From assembly GCA_902790905.1 (NCBI GenBank), contig CADATO010000016.1:1-51401 (forward strand): 51,401 bases of DNA, read 5' to 3'. The position numbers and the translations under genes are program-made. This stretch comes from an uncultured Eubacteriales bacterium (GTDB lineage: Bacteria > Bacillota > Clostridia > Peptostreptococcales > Anaerovoracaceae). Positions 21,341 through 30,035 of the stretch are shown here, piece after piece; the first letter of the stretch is position 1, and the number at the start of each line of letters is the position of its first letter. A model generated the notes under the pieces. It was given only the letters and a program-made list of their open reading frames with translations, ran no database searches and was not told the origin of the DNA.

Positions 21341-21369
21341 TTGATTTACCAAGGCCTTTCATGTATAGT
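21341..21369 (+). promoter_or_regulatory. Promoter of the mmdA operon
   Basis: TTGATT (21341-21346) and TATAGT (21364-21369), spacing 17, give a leader of about 75 bases to mmdA. The 100 bases upstream are A/T-rich with a hairpin GCCCC-ACAACAC-GGGGGC at about 21273-21291. Confidence 0.7.
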
Positions 21370-21453
21370 TTATTTGGTGTTTTTTACGGTATAGGTGTTA
21401 TTTTTGCGCCGAAACCCGAAACATAGAAGCCACAATAAGGAGGAGTCTAAGAT

Positions 21454-23001
21454 ATGAGTAAGCTTGAACAGCTCCGCGAGAAGAAAGCAACCATGCTTCT
21501 CGGCGGAGGCGAAAAGAGAATCCAGGCCCAGCACGACCGCGGCAAGAAGACCGCGAGAGAGCGTCTTGACCTGCTGTTCGACGAAGGCACATTCGTAGAG
21601 CTCGAGACATTCGTCGCTCACAGATGCACCAACTTCGACATGGCGGAGAAAGAACTGGCCAGCGAAGGCGTCGTTGTCGGTTACGGCATGGTCGACGGCC
21701 GTCTGGTCTTCGCGTTCTCTCAGGATTTCACCGTTGCCGGTGGTTCCCTGGGTGAAATGCATGCCTACAAGATCCTGCAGGTCCAGGAGATGGCACTGAA
21801 GATGGGTGCACCGTGCGTCGGCATCAACGACAGCGGCGGCGCGCGTGTTGAGGAAGGTGTTGCAGCCCTGTCCGGCTATGCACGCATCTTCAAGAACAAC
21901 ACCATCTGCTCCGGTGTTATCCCGCAGATCTCCGTGATCCTCGGCCCCTGCGCGGGCGGTGCGGTCTACAGCCCGGCGATCACCGACTTCATCTTCATGG
22001 TCGACAAGACCAGCCAGATGTTCATCACCGGTCCTGCTGTTATCAAGACTGTTACAGGTGAAGACGTTACTGCTGAGGAACTCGGCGGTGCGAAGACCAA
22101 CCTGGGCAAGAGCGGCAACGCACACTTCGTAGGCGCTACCGAAGAAGAAACCATCGATGCAGTCAAGAAGATCCTCGGCTACTTCCCGTCCAACAACATG
22201 GAGATGCCGCCGGTCTACGAATGCACCGACGATCCGAACAGAGCCTGCCCGGAACTCGACACCATCATTCCGGACAACCCGAACAAGGCTTACGACATGT
22301 ACGAGATCATCAAGAGCCTGGCCGACAACGGCGAGATCTTCGATATCTCCTCCACGTTTGCTAGAAATATCATCACCTGCTTCATCCGCATGAACGGCCA
22401 GTCCGTTGGTGTTATCGCCAACCAGCCGAAGGTCGGAGCAGGTTGTCTGGACATCAACGCGTCCGACAAGGCAGCAAGATTCATCAGAAGATGTGACGCA
22501 TACAACATCCCGATGCTGACCATCTGCGACGTTCCCGGATTCCTCCCCGGCGTCGAGCAGGAATACGGCGGCATCATCCGTCACGGCGCGAAGATGCTCT
22601 ACGCATACTCCGAAGCGACCGTTCCGATGGTCACACTGATCACCAGAAAAGCATACGGTGGTGCATACGTCGCAATGTGCAACAAGGACCTCGGTTCCGA
22701 CATCAACCTGGCATGGCCGACCGCACAGGTCGCAGTCATGGGTGCCTCCGGTGCTGTCAACATCATTTCCTCCATCAAGAAGGAAATCAAGGCTGCAGCA
22801 GATCCGATCGGCATGACCAAGGAAAAGGTTGCAGAGTACGAAGAAAACTTCAACAACCCGTATGTTGCTGCTAAGCTCGGCTACGTCGATGATGTCATCG
22901 AGCCCTCCGAGACACGTCAGCGCATCATCAGTGCTTTCGACATGCTGGCATCCAAGAGAGTCAGCCTGCCGGCCAAGAAGCACGGCAACATTCCCCTTTA
23001 G
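21454..23001 (+). CDS. mmdA: Methylmalonyl-CoA decarboxylase alpha / acyl-CoA carboxyltransferase
   Basis: The 515-residue carboxyltransferase moves CO2 between an acyl-CoA and biotin. It begins MSKLEQLREKKATMLLGGGE with GKKTARERLDLLFDEGTFVE. It contains FSQDFTVAGGSLGEMHA, INDSGGARVEEG, GPCAGGAVYSPAITDF and, in the second half, DVPGFLPGVEQEYGGIIRHG and RKAYGGAYVAM. Length and pattern fit MmdA or propionyl-CoA carboxylase beta; glutaconyl-CoA decarboxylase alpha is longer. AAGGAGGAG precedes the ATG. An OadG-like subunit and a biotin carrier follow, which points to a membrane Na+-pumping decarboxylase. The exact acyl-CoA is inferred. Confidence 0.9.
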   Translation: MSKLEQLREKKATMLLGGGEKRIQAQHDRGKKTARERLDLLFDEGTFVELETFVAHRCTNFDMAEKELASEGVVVGYGMVDGRLVFAFSQDFTVAGGSLGEMHAYKILQVQEMALKMGAPCVGINDSGGARVEEGVAALSGYARIFKNNTICSGVIPQISVILGPCAGGAVYSPAITDFIFMVDKTSQMFITGPAVIKTVTGEDVTAEELGGAKTNLGKSGNAHFVGATEEETIDAVKKILGYFPSNNMEMPPVYECTDDPNRACPELDTIIPDNPNKAYDMYEIIKSLADNGEIFDISSTFARNIITCFIRMNGQSVGVIANQPKVGAGCLDINASDKAARFIRRCDAYNIPMLTICDVPGFLPGVEQEYGGIIRHGAKMLYAYSEATVPMVTLITRKAYGGAYVAMCNKDLGSDINLAWPTAQVAVMGASGAVNIISSIKKEIKAAADPIGMTKEKVAEYEENFNNPYVAAKLGYVDDVIEPSETRQRIISAFDMLASKRVSLPAKKHGNIPL

Positions 23002-23015
23002 GGAGGTGACACAGC

Positions 23016-23480
23016 ATGAGTTTAATGGAACAATTCGCAAATCCGGAATACTTCGGAAACCTGTCTTTCGGGGAGAAGATGGCCGGAACCGGCATCACAG
23101 CCCTCATGGGCATGGGCATCACCTTCGCTATCCTGATCATCCTCTGGGTCATGATCGCTTTTATGACAAAGATCATTCGTGGCTTTGAGAATGCAGGAAA
23201 GAAGAAGGCAGAGGCACCGGCGGCAGCGGCTGCAGCTCCGGCAGCAGCGGCAGCTCCCGCGGCGGCAGCAGCAGCGCCTGCAGCAGGTGGTGCGTCCCCT
23301 TTAGCTGAGTCCGCCTCCGACGACCAGCTCATCGCAGTCATCGCGGCAGCGATCGCAGCGGCGGAAGGCGGCGCGGCAAAGTCCAACTTCGTGGTCAAGA
23401 AGATCCAGCGCATCGCTGGTCCTGCCACAGTCTGGAATATGGCTGGTCTGAACGAAAGCTTTGATAGCAGAAGGATGTAG
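23016..23480 (+). CDS. Decarboxylase delta/gamma-type small membrane subunit (OadG/MmdD-like)
   Basis: The 154-residue protein has one membrane segment at about 24-50 ([19 protein letters not shown]), an Ala/Pro-rich linker at about 66-95, and a C-terminal part containing [18 protein letters not shown] and [14 protein letters not shown]. In sodium-pumping decarboxylases this subunit anchors the carboxyltransferase to the membrane beta subunit. GGGAGGTGAC precedes the ATG, 14 bases after mmdA. The C-terminal ATVWNMAG resembles the ending of MmdD-type subunits that contacts the alpha subunit. Confidence 0.85.
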   Translation: MSLMEQFANPEYFGNLSFGEKMAGTGITALMGMGITFAILIILWVMIAFMTKIIRGFENAGKKKAEAPAAAAAAPAAAAAPAAAAAAPAAGGASPLAESASDDQLIAVIAAAIAAAEGGAAKSNFVVKKIQRIAGPATVWNMAGLNESFDSRRM

Positions 23481-23509
23481 CACATCCTCGTGATAAGGAG
23501 AATAACAAA

Positions 23510-23938
23510 ATGAAACAGTATAACATCACCGTTAACGGCACGACTTATGCAGTATCCGTTGAAGAAGCTGGCGCAGCTCCCGCAGCAGCACCGGCAGCAG
23601 CTCCCGCTCCGGCGGCAGCACCGGCTCCGGCAGCAGCTCCTGCTCCGGCGGCAGCTCCGGCTCCCGCTCCGGCTCCCGCTCCGGCACCGGCTCCGGCAGC
23701 TCCGGCAGCAGCTCCGTCCGCTGGCGCTCAGACCGTCAGCAGCCCGATGCCCGGCACCATCCTGGACGTCAAGGTTAAGCCCGGCCAGGCTGTAGCGGAA
23801 GGCGACATCCTGATCATCCTCGAAGCGATGAAGATGGAGAACGAGATCCTGGCACCCAGTGCTGGTACAGTCGACACCGTCCCCGTGGCGGTTGGCGCTT
23901 CCGTCAACTCCGGCGACGTTCTGGTCACACTGGTTTAG
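23510..23938 (+). CDS. Biotin carboxyl carrier protein of the decarboxylase
   Basis: The 142-residue protein has a short N-terminal domain ([20 protein letters not shown]), then an almost pure Ala/Pro linker of about 50 residues. A biotinyl domain follows ([16 protein letters not shown]), with the biotin-accepting Lys108 in EAMKMEN. The linker is encoded by GC-rich near-repeats (23571-23722), a likely site of length change by slippage. It shuttles CO2 between the MmdA-type subunit and the membrane decarboxylase. AAGGAGAATAAC precedes the ATG, and a strong terminator ends the operon after it. Confidence 0.92.
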   Translation: MKQYNITVNGTTYAVSVEEAGAAPAAAPAAAPAPAAAPAPAAAPAPAAAPAPAPAPAPAPAPAAPAAAPSAGAQTVSSPMPGTILDVKVKPGQAVAEGDILIILEAMKMENEILAPSAGTVDTVPVAVGASVNSGDVLVTLV

Positions 23939-23954
23939 TTTCCGGTATATCCTC

Positions 23955-23991
23955 ATGGAGCGCCCTTTCAGGGTGCTCCATGTTCTTTTTT
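23955..23991 (+). terminator. Intrinsic terminator of the decarboxylase operon
   Basis: A 12-bp stem, ATGGAGCGCCCT/AGGGTGCTCCAT (one G-T wobble), with loop TTC is followed by GTTCTTTTTT. It lies 16 bases after the biotin carrier stop. Confidence 0.93.
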
Positions 23992-24031
23992 GGCATAAAC
24001 AGTCAAATCACACAGAGCAAAGGAGGCAACC

Positions 24032-24880
24032 ATGCTACTGGCTTTTGACGTTGGCAACACCAACATCGTCGTTGGTGTTTTCAAAGATGGCGAATTGATC
24101 ACCAACTGGCGCATGGAGACGGACACCAAGAAGAGCGCCGACGAGTATGGCATGATCATCAGCCGTCTTTTTGAATATGAAGGCCTCGACATGAAGGCGG
24201 TGGAGGATACCATCATTTCCACGGTCGTTCCGTCGATCCTGTTCACACTGCAGCATCTGTCGCAGAAGTATTTCCATACGAAGGCGATCGTTGTGGAATC
24301 CGGCGTCAAGACCGGCCTCATCGTCAAGTACGACAACCCGAAGCAGGTCGGTGCGGACCGCATCGTCAATGCGGTCGCGACCCTCAAGAAATACGGCGGT
24401 CCTGCGATCGTCATCGACTTCGGTACGGCGACCACATTCTGCGCCATCACCGAGAAGGGTGAGTACCTTGGCGGCACCATCGTGCCGGGTGTCAAGATCA
24501 TGGCGGACGCCCTGGTCGAGCGCACAGCACAGCTGCCGAACGTTGAACTCATGCCGCCCGGCAAGGTCATCTGCCGCAACACCATCGAGAGTATCCAGTC
24601 CGGACTCGTGTACGGCAACATGGGCATTGTCGAATTCATCACCGAGAAGATGAAGAAGGAGATGGAGCAGTACCGCACCAGCGACAGACCCATCCAGGTC
24701 ATCGCTACCGGCGGCCTCTCCACCATGATGGAAAAGGGCACGAACTGCATCGACCATGTCGATAAGCTCCTGACCCTCATCGGCCTGGAGATCATCTATC
24801 AGAAGAACAAGAACAGCCGCAAGAAAGAACGGCTTGCGACCTCCCCGGAAGGCGAGGAGCAGGAGACGCAGATGAAGTAG
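24032..24880 (+). CDS. coaX: Type III pantothenate kinase
   Basis: First step of coenzyme A synthesis, ATP plus pantothenate. The 282-residue ASKHA-fold enzyme starts MLLAFDVGNTNIVVGVF. It has STVVPSI, the GADRIVNAVA motif, IDFGTATTFCAI and GGTIVPGVKIMADAL, all typical of CoaX. The last 25 residues (KKERLATSPEGEEQETQMK) are a charged extension. AAGGAGGCAACC precedes the ATG. Next to dusB it matches a common clostridial coaX-dusB pair. Confidence 0.95.
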   Translation: MLLAFDVGNTNIVVGVFKDGELITNWRMETDTKKSADEYGMIISRLFEYEGLDMKAVEDTIISTVVPSILFTLQHLSQKYFHTKAIVVESGVKTGLIVKYDNPKQVGADRIVNAVATLKKYGGPAIVIDFGTATTFCAITEKGEYLGGTIVPGVKIMADALVERTAQLPNVELMPPGKVICRNTIESIQSGLVYGNMGIVEFITEKMKKEMEQYRTSDRPIQVIATGGLSTMMEKGTNCIDHVDKLLTLIGLEIIYQKNKNSRKKERLATSPEGEEQETQMK

Positions 24881-24919
24881 CTCAGCCGCCCCCCGCGGCA
24901 CGGGCGCAGCAGGAGCAAC

Positions 24920-25873
24920 ATGAAGATCGGAACGCTGACACTCGACAATCCATTCATCGCGGCGCCGCTGGCAGGCGTCACGGACAGTGCCTACCGCAGC
25001 ATTCTCTCGGAGATGGGCGCGGCACTGACCTGTACGGAGATGGTCAGCGGGAAGGGCCTGCTGTATGAGAACCGCAAGACCGAAGAGCTCCTGCTGATTC
25101 GTCCCGAAGAGGGGCCGGTCAGCTACCAGATCTTCGGCGGCGAGCCGGATGTGATGCGGGAGACCGCCGCCCGGCTCTGCGGCAGGGAGAATGCGCTCTT
25201 TGATATCAATATGGGATGCCCGGTGCCCAAGGTCGTCAAGAACGGTGAGGGCTCGGCGCTCCTCAAGGATCTGGACCGCCTGTACGACGTCGCCCACGCG
25301 GTCTGCGAGGCGGCGGACAAGCCGGTGACGATCAAGATCCGAAAAGGCTGGGATGCGGACCACATCGTGGCGGCCGAAGCTGCGAAGGCAGCGGAGGCGG
25401 CAGGGTGTGCGGCCATCACCATCCACGGCCGGACCAGAGAACAGTACTATACCGGTAAAGCCGACTGGGACATCATCGCACAGGTGAAAAAAGCGGTGTC
25501 CATCCCGGTCATCGGCAACGGGGACGTCTTTGCGGCGGCGGACGCCGTGCGCATGATGGACGAGACCGGCTGCGACGGCGTCATGATCGCCAGAGGCATG
25601 CTGGGCAACCCCTGGATCTTCCGCGAGGCAGTCAGCCTCTGGCGGGACGGGGAGGAGCTCCCCGCGCCGCCGGCAGAAGAAAAACGCCGCATCATGCTGC
25701 TGCACTTTGCGCGCATGATGGAAGACAAAGGCGAAAAACGCGCCGTGCTCGAGATGCGCAAGCACTTTGGCTGGTATACGAAGGGCCGCCCCGGCTCCAC
25801 GGCGCTCAGACGTAAAGTCAACACGGTCACCACTGCGGACGAACTCCGTATGCTGATCGAAAATGTGCAGTGA
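24920..25873 (+). CDS. dusB: tRNA-dihydrouridine synthase
   Basis: An FMN-dependent enzyme that reduces uridines in the tRNA D-loop. The 317-residue TIM barrel has IAAPLAGVTDSAYR, the catalytic Cys in INMGCPVPKVVKNGEG, KIRKGWD, TIHGRTREQYYTGKADW and IARGMLGNPWIFRE, all DusB hallmarks. AGCAGGAGCAAC precedes the ATG. It lies 39 bases after coaX. Confidence 0.94.
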   Translation: MKIGTLTLDNPFIAAPLAGVTDSAYRSILSEMGAALTCTEMVSGKGLLYENRKTEELLLIRPEEGPVSYQIFGGEPDVMRETAARLCGRENALFDINMGCPVPKVVKNGEGSALLKDLDRLYDVAHAVCEAADKPVTIKIRKGWDADHIVAAEAAKAAEAAGCAAITIHGRTREQYYTGKADWDIIAQVKKAVSIPVIGNGDVFAAADAVRMMDETGCDGVMIARGMLGNPWIFREAVSLWRDGEELPAPPAEEKRRIMLLHFARMMEDKGEKRAVLEMRKHFGWYTKGRPGSTALRRKVNTVTTADELRMLIENVQ

Positions 25874-25933
25874 GTATCTGCACCACGAACTTGAATTTAT
25901 CCGACTAAGGATCGGGAATAAGAAAGATAGCAC

Positions 25934-26005
25934 GGTGTGGCGCATGCGTTGTTCCTGAGGCGAACGTTTTCAGTTCGCCGAAGGGACACGCATGACAGCC
26001 ACACC
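25934..26005 (+). ncRNA. Structured RNA element, copy 2, upstream of iorA
   Basis: The fold matches 5959-6039. P1 is GGTGTGGC (25934-25941) with GCCACACC (25998-26005). A single G (25942) faces the bulge ACA (25995-25997). P2 is CATGCGT/ACGCATG followed by GTTCC/GGGAC. TGA (25956-25958) faces GAA (25980-25982). The tip is GGCGAAC/GTTCGCC with loop GTTTTCA (25966-25972). Compared with copy 1 the tip stem differs at two base pairs, and P1 and P2 differ widely, yet pairing is kept. It ends 36 bases before the iorA ATG. Confidence 0.6.
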
Positions 26006-26041
26006 ACGGATATGTAATTATTAATATCTTAGGAGGAACAG

Positions 26042-27820
26042 ATGAAAGAAATCATGTCGGGAAACGAAGCGGTCGCGCGCGGCGCCTATGAAGCCGGCCT
26101 TGCGTTCGCTTCCGCGTATCCGGGCACTCCCAGCACGGAGATCCTGGAGACGCTCGGCACCCGCTACAAAGATGATTTGTACAGCGAGTGGGCACCCAAT
26201 GAAAAAGTCGCCATGGAGGCGGCCATCGGCGCATCGGTCGCCGGCGTCCGCTCGTTTGCGGCGATGAAGCACGTCGGGCTGAACGTGGCGGCGGACCCGC
26301 TGTTCACCTTCGCCTACACAGGCGTCACCGGCGGCATGGTCTTCGTCTCTGCGGACGACCCGGGGATGCACTCCTCGCAGAACGAGCAGGACAACCGCAA
26401 CTACGCCAAGGCGGCGCGCGTGCTGATGCTCAACCCGTCCGACAGCCAGGAGGCGAAGGAATTCACAAAGCTCGGGTATGAGCTGAGTGAGCGATTCAAC
26501 ACCCCCGTCATGCTGCACATGACGACCCGCGTCTGCCACTCCAAAGGCCTGGTGGAACTCGGTGAGCGTGTCGAAAAGCCCATCGTTCCCTATGAAAAGA
26601 ATATCAAGAAGTTCGTCGCGACCCCGGCCAACGCCAAGGTCATGCGCGTCCAGCTCGAGGACCGTCTGGCGGCGATGGAAGAGTACGCCTGCACCACCCC
26701 GATCAACCAGCCCGAATACAACGGCACGAAGATCGGCGTCGTGACCTCCGGTATCTCCTACCAGTATGCGCGCGAGGTCTTCGGTGAAGAGGCGTCCTAC
26801 CTCAAGCTCGGCATGACGTTCCCGATGCCCAGAAACCTCCTCAAGGAGTTCGCTTCCAAGGTCGAGAAGGTCTACGTCGTCGAAGAGATGGATCCCTATA
26901 TCGAGGAATCGCTCAAGATGCTCGGCATCGACTGCATCGGCAAGGACATCATTCCGCGGTACGGCGAACTGAATACCGATATCGTCCGCACAGCCGTGAC
27001 GGGCGAGAAGAAGGAAGTCCTCACATCGGATGTGAAGGCGGTCATGCGTCCGCCGGTCCTGTGTGCGGGATGCCCGCACAGAGGGTTCTTCTACACCCTG
27101 TCCAAGAAGAAGGGCGTCATGATCACCGGCGACATCGGCTGCTACACGCTCGGCTCTGCGGCACCGCTCAACGCGCTCGACACCACGTTCTGCATGGGCG
27201 GCAGCGTCAGTACCGGCCACGGCGCGAGCGTTGCACTCCGGAATGCCGGCAGCGACCTGAAAGTCGTATCGGTAATAGGCGATAGCACCTTCTTCCACAG
27301 CGGCATCACATCCCTGATCGACGCTGTGTACAACAAAGGCAGCAACACCACTGTCATCCTCGACAATCGCATCACCGGTATGACCGGCCACCAGGAGAAC
27401 CCGGGCACCGGCTACACCCTGATGGGGCAGGAGACGACAGAGGTCGACATCCCGGCGCTGTGCAAAGCGATCGGAATGAAAGAAGAGAACATCTACATCG
27501 TCAACCCCAACCACATGAAGGAAGTCCGCAAGGCGCTGGACGAAGCCATCGCCAAGGACGAGGCGACGGTCATCATCACCAAGTGGCCGTGCGCACTCAA
27601 GCGGTTCTCCAAGGAGGACAAAGAGCGGTTTGACCTGACGCCGAAGAAGTGCGTCGTCGATCCGGAAAAATGCGTCATGTGCAAAGCGTGCGTCAAGACG
27701 GGCTGCCCGGCCATCAACGGCACCGGCGACCACGTCGTCATCGACGCGGCGAGCTGCACCGGCTGCACCGTCTGCCAGCAGGTCTGCCCGGCAGGCGCGA
27801 TCGAGGAGGTGGCGAAATGA
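26042..27820 (+). CDS. iorA: Indolepyruvate ferredoxin oxidoreductase, alpha subunit
   Basis: Oxidises arylpyruvates (from Trp, Phe, Tyr) to aryl-acetyl-CoA and CO2, reducing ferredoxin. The 592-residue protein begins MKEIMSGNEAVARGAYEAG with AYPGTPSTEI. The thiamine-diphosphate region in the C-terminal half includes GDIGCYTLGSAAPLNALDT and GDSTFFHSGI. Two 4Fe-4S motifs close it (CVMCKACVKTGCP and CTGCTVCQQVCPAG, about residues 545-585). TTAGGAGGAACAG precedes the ATG. It overlaps iorB by four bases. A structured RNA element lies in its leader. Confidence 0.95.
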   Translation: MKEIMSGNEAVARGAYEAGLAFASAYPGTPSTEILETLGTRYKDDLYSEWAPNEKVAMEAAIGASVAGVRSFAAMKHVGLNVAADPLFTFAYTGVTGGMVFVSADDPGMHSSQNEQDNRNYAKAARVLMLNPSDSQEAKEFTKLGYELSERFNTPVMLHMTTRVCHSKGLVELGERVEKPIVPYEKNIKKFVATPANAKVMRVQLEDRLAAMEEYACTTPINQPEYNGTKIGVVTSGISYQYAREVFGEEASYLKLGMTFPMPRNLLKEFASKVEKVYVVEEMDPYIEESLKMLGIDCIGKDIIPRYGELNTDIVRTAVTGEKKEVLTSDVKAVMRPPVLCAGCPHRGFFYTLSKKKGVMITGDIGCYTLGSAAPLNALDTTFCMGGSVSTGHGASVALRNAGSDLKVVSVIGDSTFFHSGITSLIDAVYNKGSNTTVILDNRITGMTGHQENPGTGYTLMGQETTEVDIPALCKAIGMKEENIYIVNPNHMKEVRKALDEAIAKDEATVIITKWPCALKRFSKEDKERFDLTPKKCVVDPEKCVMCKACVKTGCPAINGTGDHVVIDAASCTGCTVCQQVCPAGAIEEVAK

Positions 27821-28389
27821 GTGAAGTAAAGAATATCCTGCTCGTAGGTGTCGGCGGTCAGGGCACGATCCTGGCCAGCAAGATCCTCACCGAAGGTCTG
27901 GTGGACGCCGGCTACGAAGTCAAGATGAGCGAGATCCACGGCATGAGCCAGCGCGGCGGCAATGTCAGCACACAGGTCCGCTACGGCGAGAAGGTCTATT
28001 CCCCGATCGTCGGCGTCGGCGAGGCGGACGTCATCGTGGCGTTCGAGAAGATGGAAGCGCTCCGCTGGCTGGAATACCTCAAGCCGGACGGCAAGATGGT
28101 CATCAACGACTTTGAGATTCCCTCGGCGCCGATCCTGATGGGTGTGGCGGAATATCCGGAAGGCATCCTCGAGATCCTCAATGAAAAGGCAGACACACTC
28201 GTCTTCAAAGCGGGTGAGATCGCAGAGTCCCTCGGCACCGGCAAAGCCATGAACATCGTCCTGCTCGGGGCGCTGGTCAAGGCGATGAAGGTCGAAGGCG
28301 TGGACTGGCACAAAGCGATCCGCAACAACGTCAAGGAGAAGTTCATCGACGTCAACATCAAGGCATTCGAAGCGGGCTACGCGCTGTAG
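27817..28389 (+). CDS. iorB: Indolepyruvate ferredoxin oxidoreductase, beta subunit
   Basis: The 190-residue gamma-type subunit of the 2-oxoacid:ferredoxin oxidoreductase family partners with IorA. It starts MSEVKNILLVGVGGQGTILAS and has MSEIHGMSQRGGNVSTQVRYG, the classical IorB signature. The start overlaps the iorA stop as ATGA with GAGGAGGTGGCG just upstream, so translation is coupled. A longer upstream frame exists but overlaps iorA and is not conserved. A hairpin with T-run follows at 28444-28493. Confidence 0.95.
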   Translation: MSEVKNILLVGVGGQGTILASKILTEGLVDAGYEVKMSEIHGMSQRGGNVSTQVRYGEKVYSPIVGVGEADVIVAFEKMEALRWLEYLKPDGKMVINDFEIPSAPILMGVAEYPEGILEILNEKADTLVFKAGEIAESLGTGKAMNIVLLGALVKAMKVEGVDWHKAIRNNVKEKFIDVNIKAFEAGYAL

Positions 28390-28404
28390 TCCCGTCAGGT
28401 GTAC

Positions 28405-28433
28405 TTAACAAATCCGTTTTGTGTGGATATACT
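28405..28433 (+). promoter_or_regulatory. Promoter immediately before a terminator hairpin
   Basis: TTAACA (28405-28410) and TATACT (28428-28433), spacing 17. The predicted start near 28440 falls only a few bases before the hairpin at 28444. A transcript begun here would meet a terminator within about 55 nt, which suggests either attenuation of the symporter gene or a very short RNA. Confidence 0.55.
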
Positions 28434-28443
28434 TAGAAGAAAC

Positions 28444-28493
28444 CTGCCGGCCGAGACTGAAATGTGAACGCTGCATAGGAGCCGGCAGTTTTT
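28444..28493 (+). terminator. Terminator hairpin between iorB and the symporter
   Basis: CTGCCGGC (28444-28451) pairs perfectly with GCCGGCAG (28481-28488), followed by TTTTT. The loop is 29 nt, larger than usual. It ends the iorAB transcript and may also serve as a control point in the leader of the next gene. Confidence 0.75.
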
Positions 28494-28536
28494 ATATCCG
28501 TTATAGTGAAAAGCAGTATCAAAGGACTTATTTATT

Positions 28537-30003
28537 ATGAAAGAAAGAGAAACCTTCGGATCCCGGATGGGATTCATCCTCGTATCGGCAGGCTGCGCGA
28601 TCGGTCTGGGCAATGTATGGAGATTTCCGTACATCACCGGGCAGTACGGCGGCGCAGCATTCATCCTGATTTACCTGATCTTCCTCGCAATCCTCGGTAT
28701 TCCGATCATGGTCATGGAGTTTTCCGTGGGCCGTGGTTCGAGAAAGTCGGTCGCGGCATCCTTTAAGGAACTGGAAGCGCCGGGCGCGGTGTACCATCAC
28801 TACAGCAAGCTGGCTATGGCCGGCAACTACATCCTGATGATGTTCTACACGATGGTCTGCGGCTGGATGATCAACTACTTCGTCAAGATGCTGTCCGGCA
28901 AGATGAACGGGCTCACACCGGACGAAGTCGGCGGCGCATTCGGCGAGATGCTCGGCAACTGGAAGGAACTGGCCTTCTGGATGGTCGTCTCGGTCGTCAT
29001 CGCTTTTGCGATCTGCTCGCTGGGCCTCAACAACGGTGTTGAGCGCATCACGAAGATCATGATGACCTGTCTGCTCCTGCTCATGGTCGTCATGGCGGTC
29101 CGCGCGGTCACGTTGCCGGGTGCAGGCGAAGGTCTCAAGTTCTATCTCGTCCCGAACTTCAAGGAGATGTTTGCGAATTTCGGTAATGTAGCGTATGCGG
29201 CACTTGGTCAGTCGTTCTTCACGCTGAGCATCGGCATCGGCTCGATGGCCATCTTCGGCTCATACCTGTCCAAAGACCGTTCCATCACGGGTGAAGCGAT
29301 CAGCATCACCGCGCTCGATACATTCGTCGCTGTCATGGCGGGTCTCATCATCATCCCGTCCTGCTTCGCATTCGGCATCGACCCTGGCGCAGGCCCCGGT
29401 CTGGTGTTCGTCACCCTGCCCAACATCTTCAACCAGATGCCTGCAGGACAGCTCTGGGGCAGCCTGTTCTTCCTGTTCATGTCCTTCGCGGCCATGACCA
29501 CCGTCATCGCGGTCTTTGAGAACATCCTGTCCTTCGCGATGGACCTGCTCGGCTGGTCCCGCGGCAAGGCGGTCATCGTCAACCTGATCGCGATCATCCT
29601 GCTGTCCATGCCGTGCGTGCTCGGATTTAACGTCTGGAGCGGCGTCATGCCGTTCGGCGAAGGCTCCGGCATCATGGACCTCGAAGACTTCATCGTCAGC
29701 AACAACCTGCTGCCGCTCGGCTCCATGGTCTACCTGACCTTCTGCACCAGAAGATACGGATGGGGCTGGGACAACTTCATCAAGGAAGCAGATGCAGGCG
29801 AAGGCATGAATTTCCCGAACATCCGCGGCTACGTCACCTATATCCTGCCGCTCATCGTTCTGGGCGTGTACCTCAAGGGGTACTGGGACTTCTTCAAGGG
29901 ATTCGGCCTGAGCCCGATTCTCGGCGAAGCCATCGCACTGTGCATCCTTGCAGTGTTCGCGTTCTTCATCTTCTACCGGAAGAAGGACCCGGCAAAACTG
30001 TAG
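28537..30003 (+). CDS. Neurotransmitter:sodium symporter family transporter
   Basis: A Na+-coupled importer of amino acids (LeuT/TnaT/Tyt1-like family). The 488-residue protein with about 11-12 membrane segments begins with the family signature: GFILVSAGCAIGLGNVWRFP for TM1, then GGAAFILIYLIF and GIPIMVMEFSVGRGS. SFFTLSIGIGSMAIFGSYLS corresponds to TM6, where Na+ and substrate bind. The neighbours iorAB and an aminotransferase suggest an aromatic amino acid such as Trp or Tyr as substrate; this is inference. AAAGGA lies 10 bases before the ATG. Confidence 0.9.
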   Translation: MKERETFGSRMGFILVSAGCAIGLGNVWRFPYITGQYGGAAFILIYLIFLAILGIPIMVMEFSVGRGSRKSVAASFKELEAPGAVYHHYSKLAMAGNYILMMFYTMVCGWMINYFVKMLSGKMNGLTPDEVGGAFGEMLGNWKELAFWMVVSVVIAFAICSLGLNNGVERITKIMMTCLLLLMVVMAVRAVTLPGAGEGLKFYLVPNFKEMFANFGNVAYAALGQSFFTLSIGIGSMAIFGSYLSKDRSITGEAISITALDTFVAVMAGLIIIPSCFAFGIDPGAGPGLVFVTLPNIFNQMPAGQLWGSLFFLFMSFAAMTTVIAVFENILSFAMDLLGWSRGKAVIVNLIAIILLSMPCVLGFNVWSGVMPFGEGSGIMDLEDFIVSNNLLPLGSMVYLTFCTRRYGWGWDNFIKEADAGEGMNFPNIRGYVTYILPLIVLGVYLKGYWDFFKGFGLSPILGEAIALCILAVFAFFIFYRKKDPAKL

Positions 30004-30035
30004 TTTGAAGAATAATAAGAAAGAAGGAATGAACT

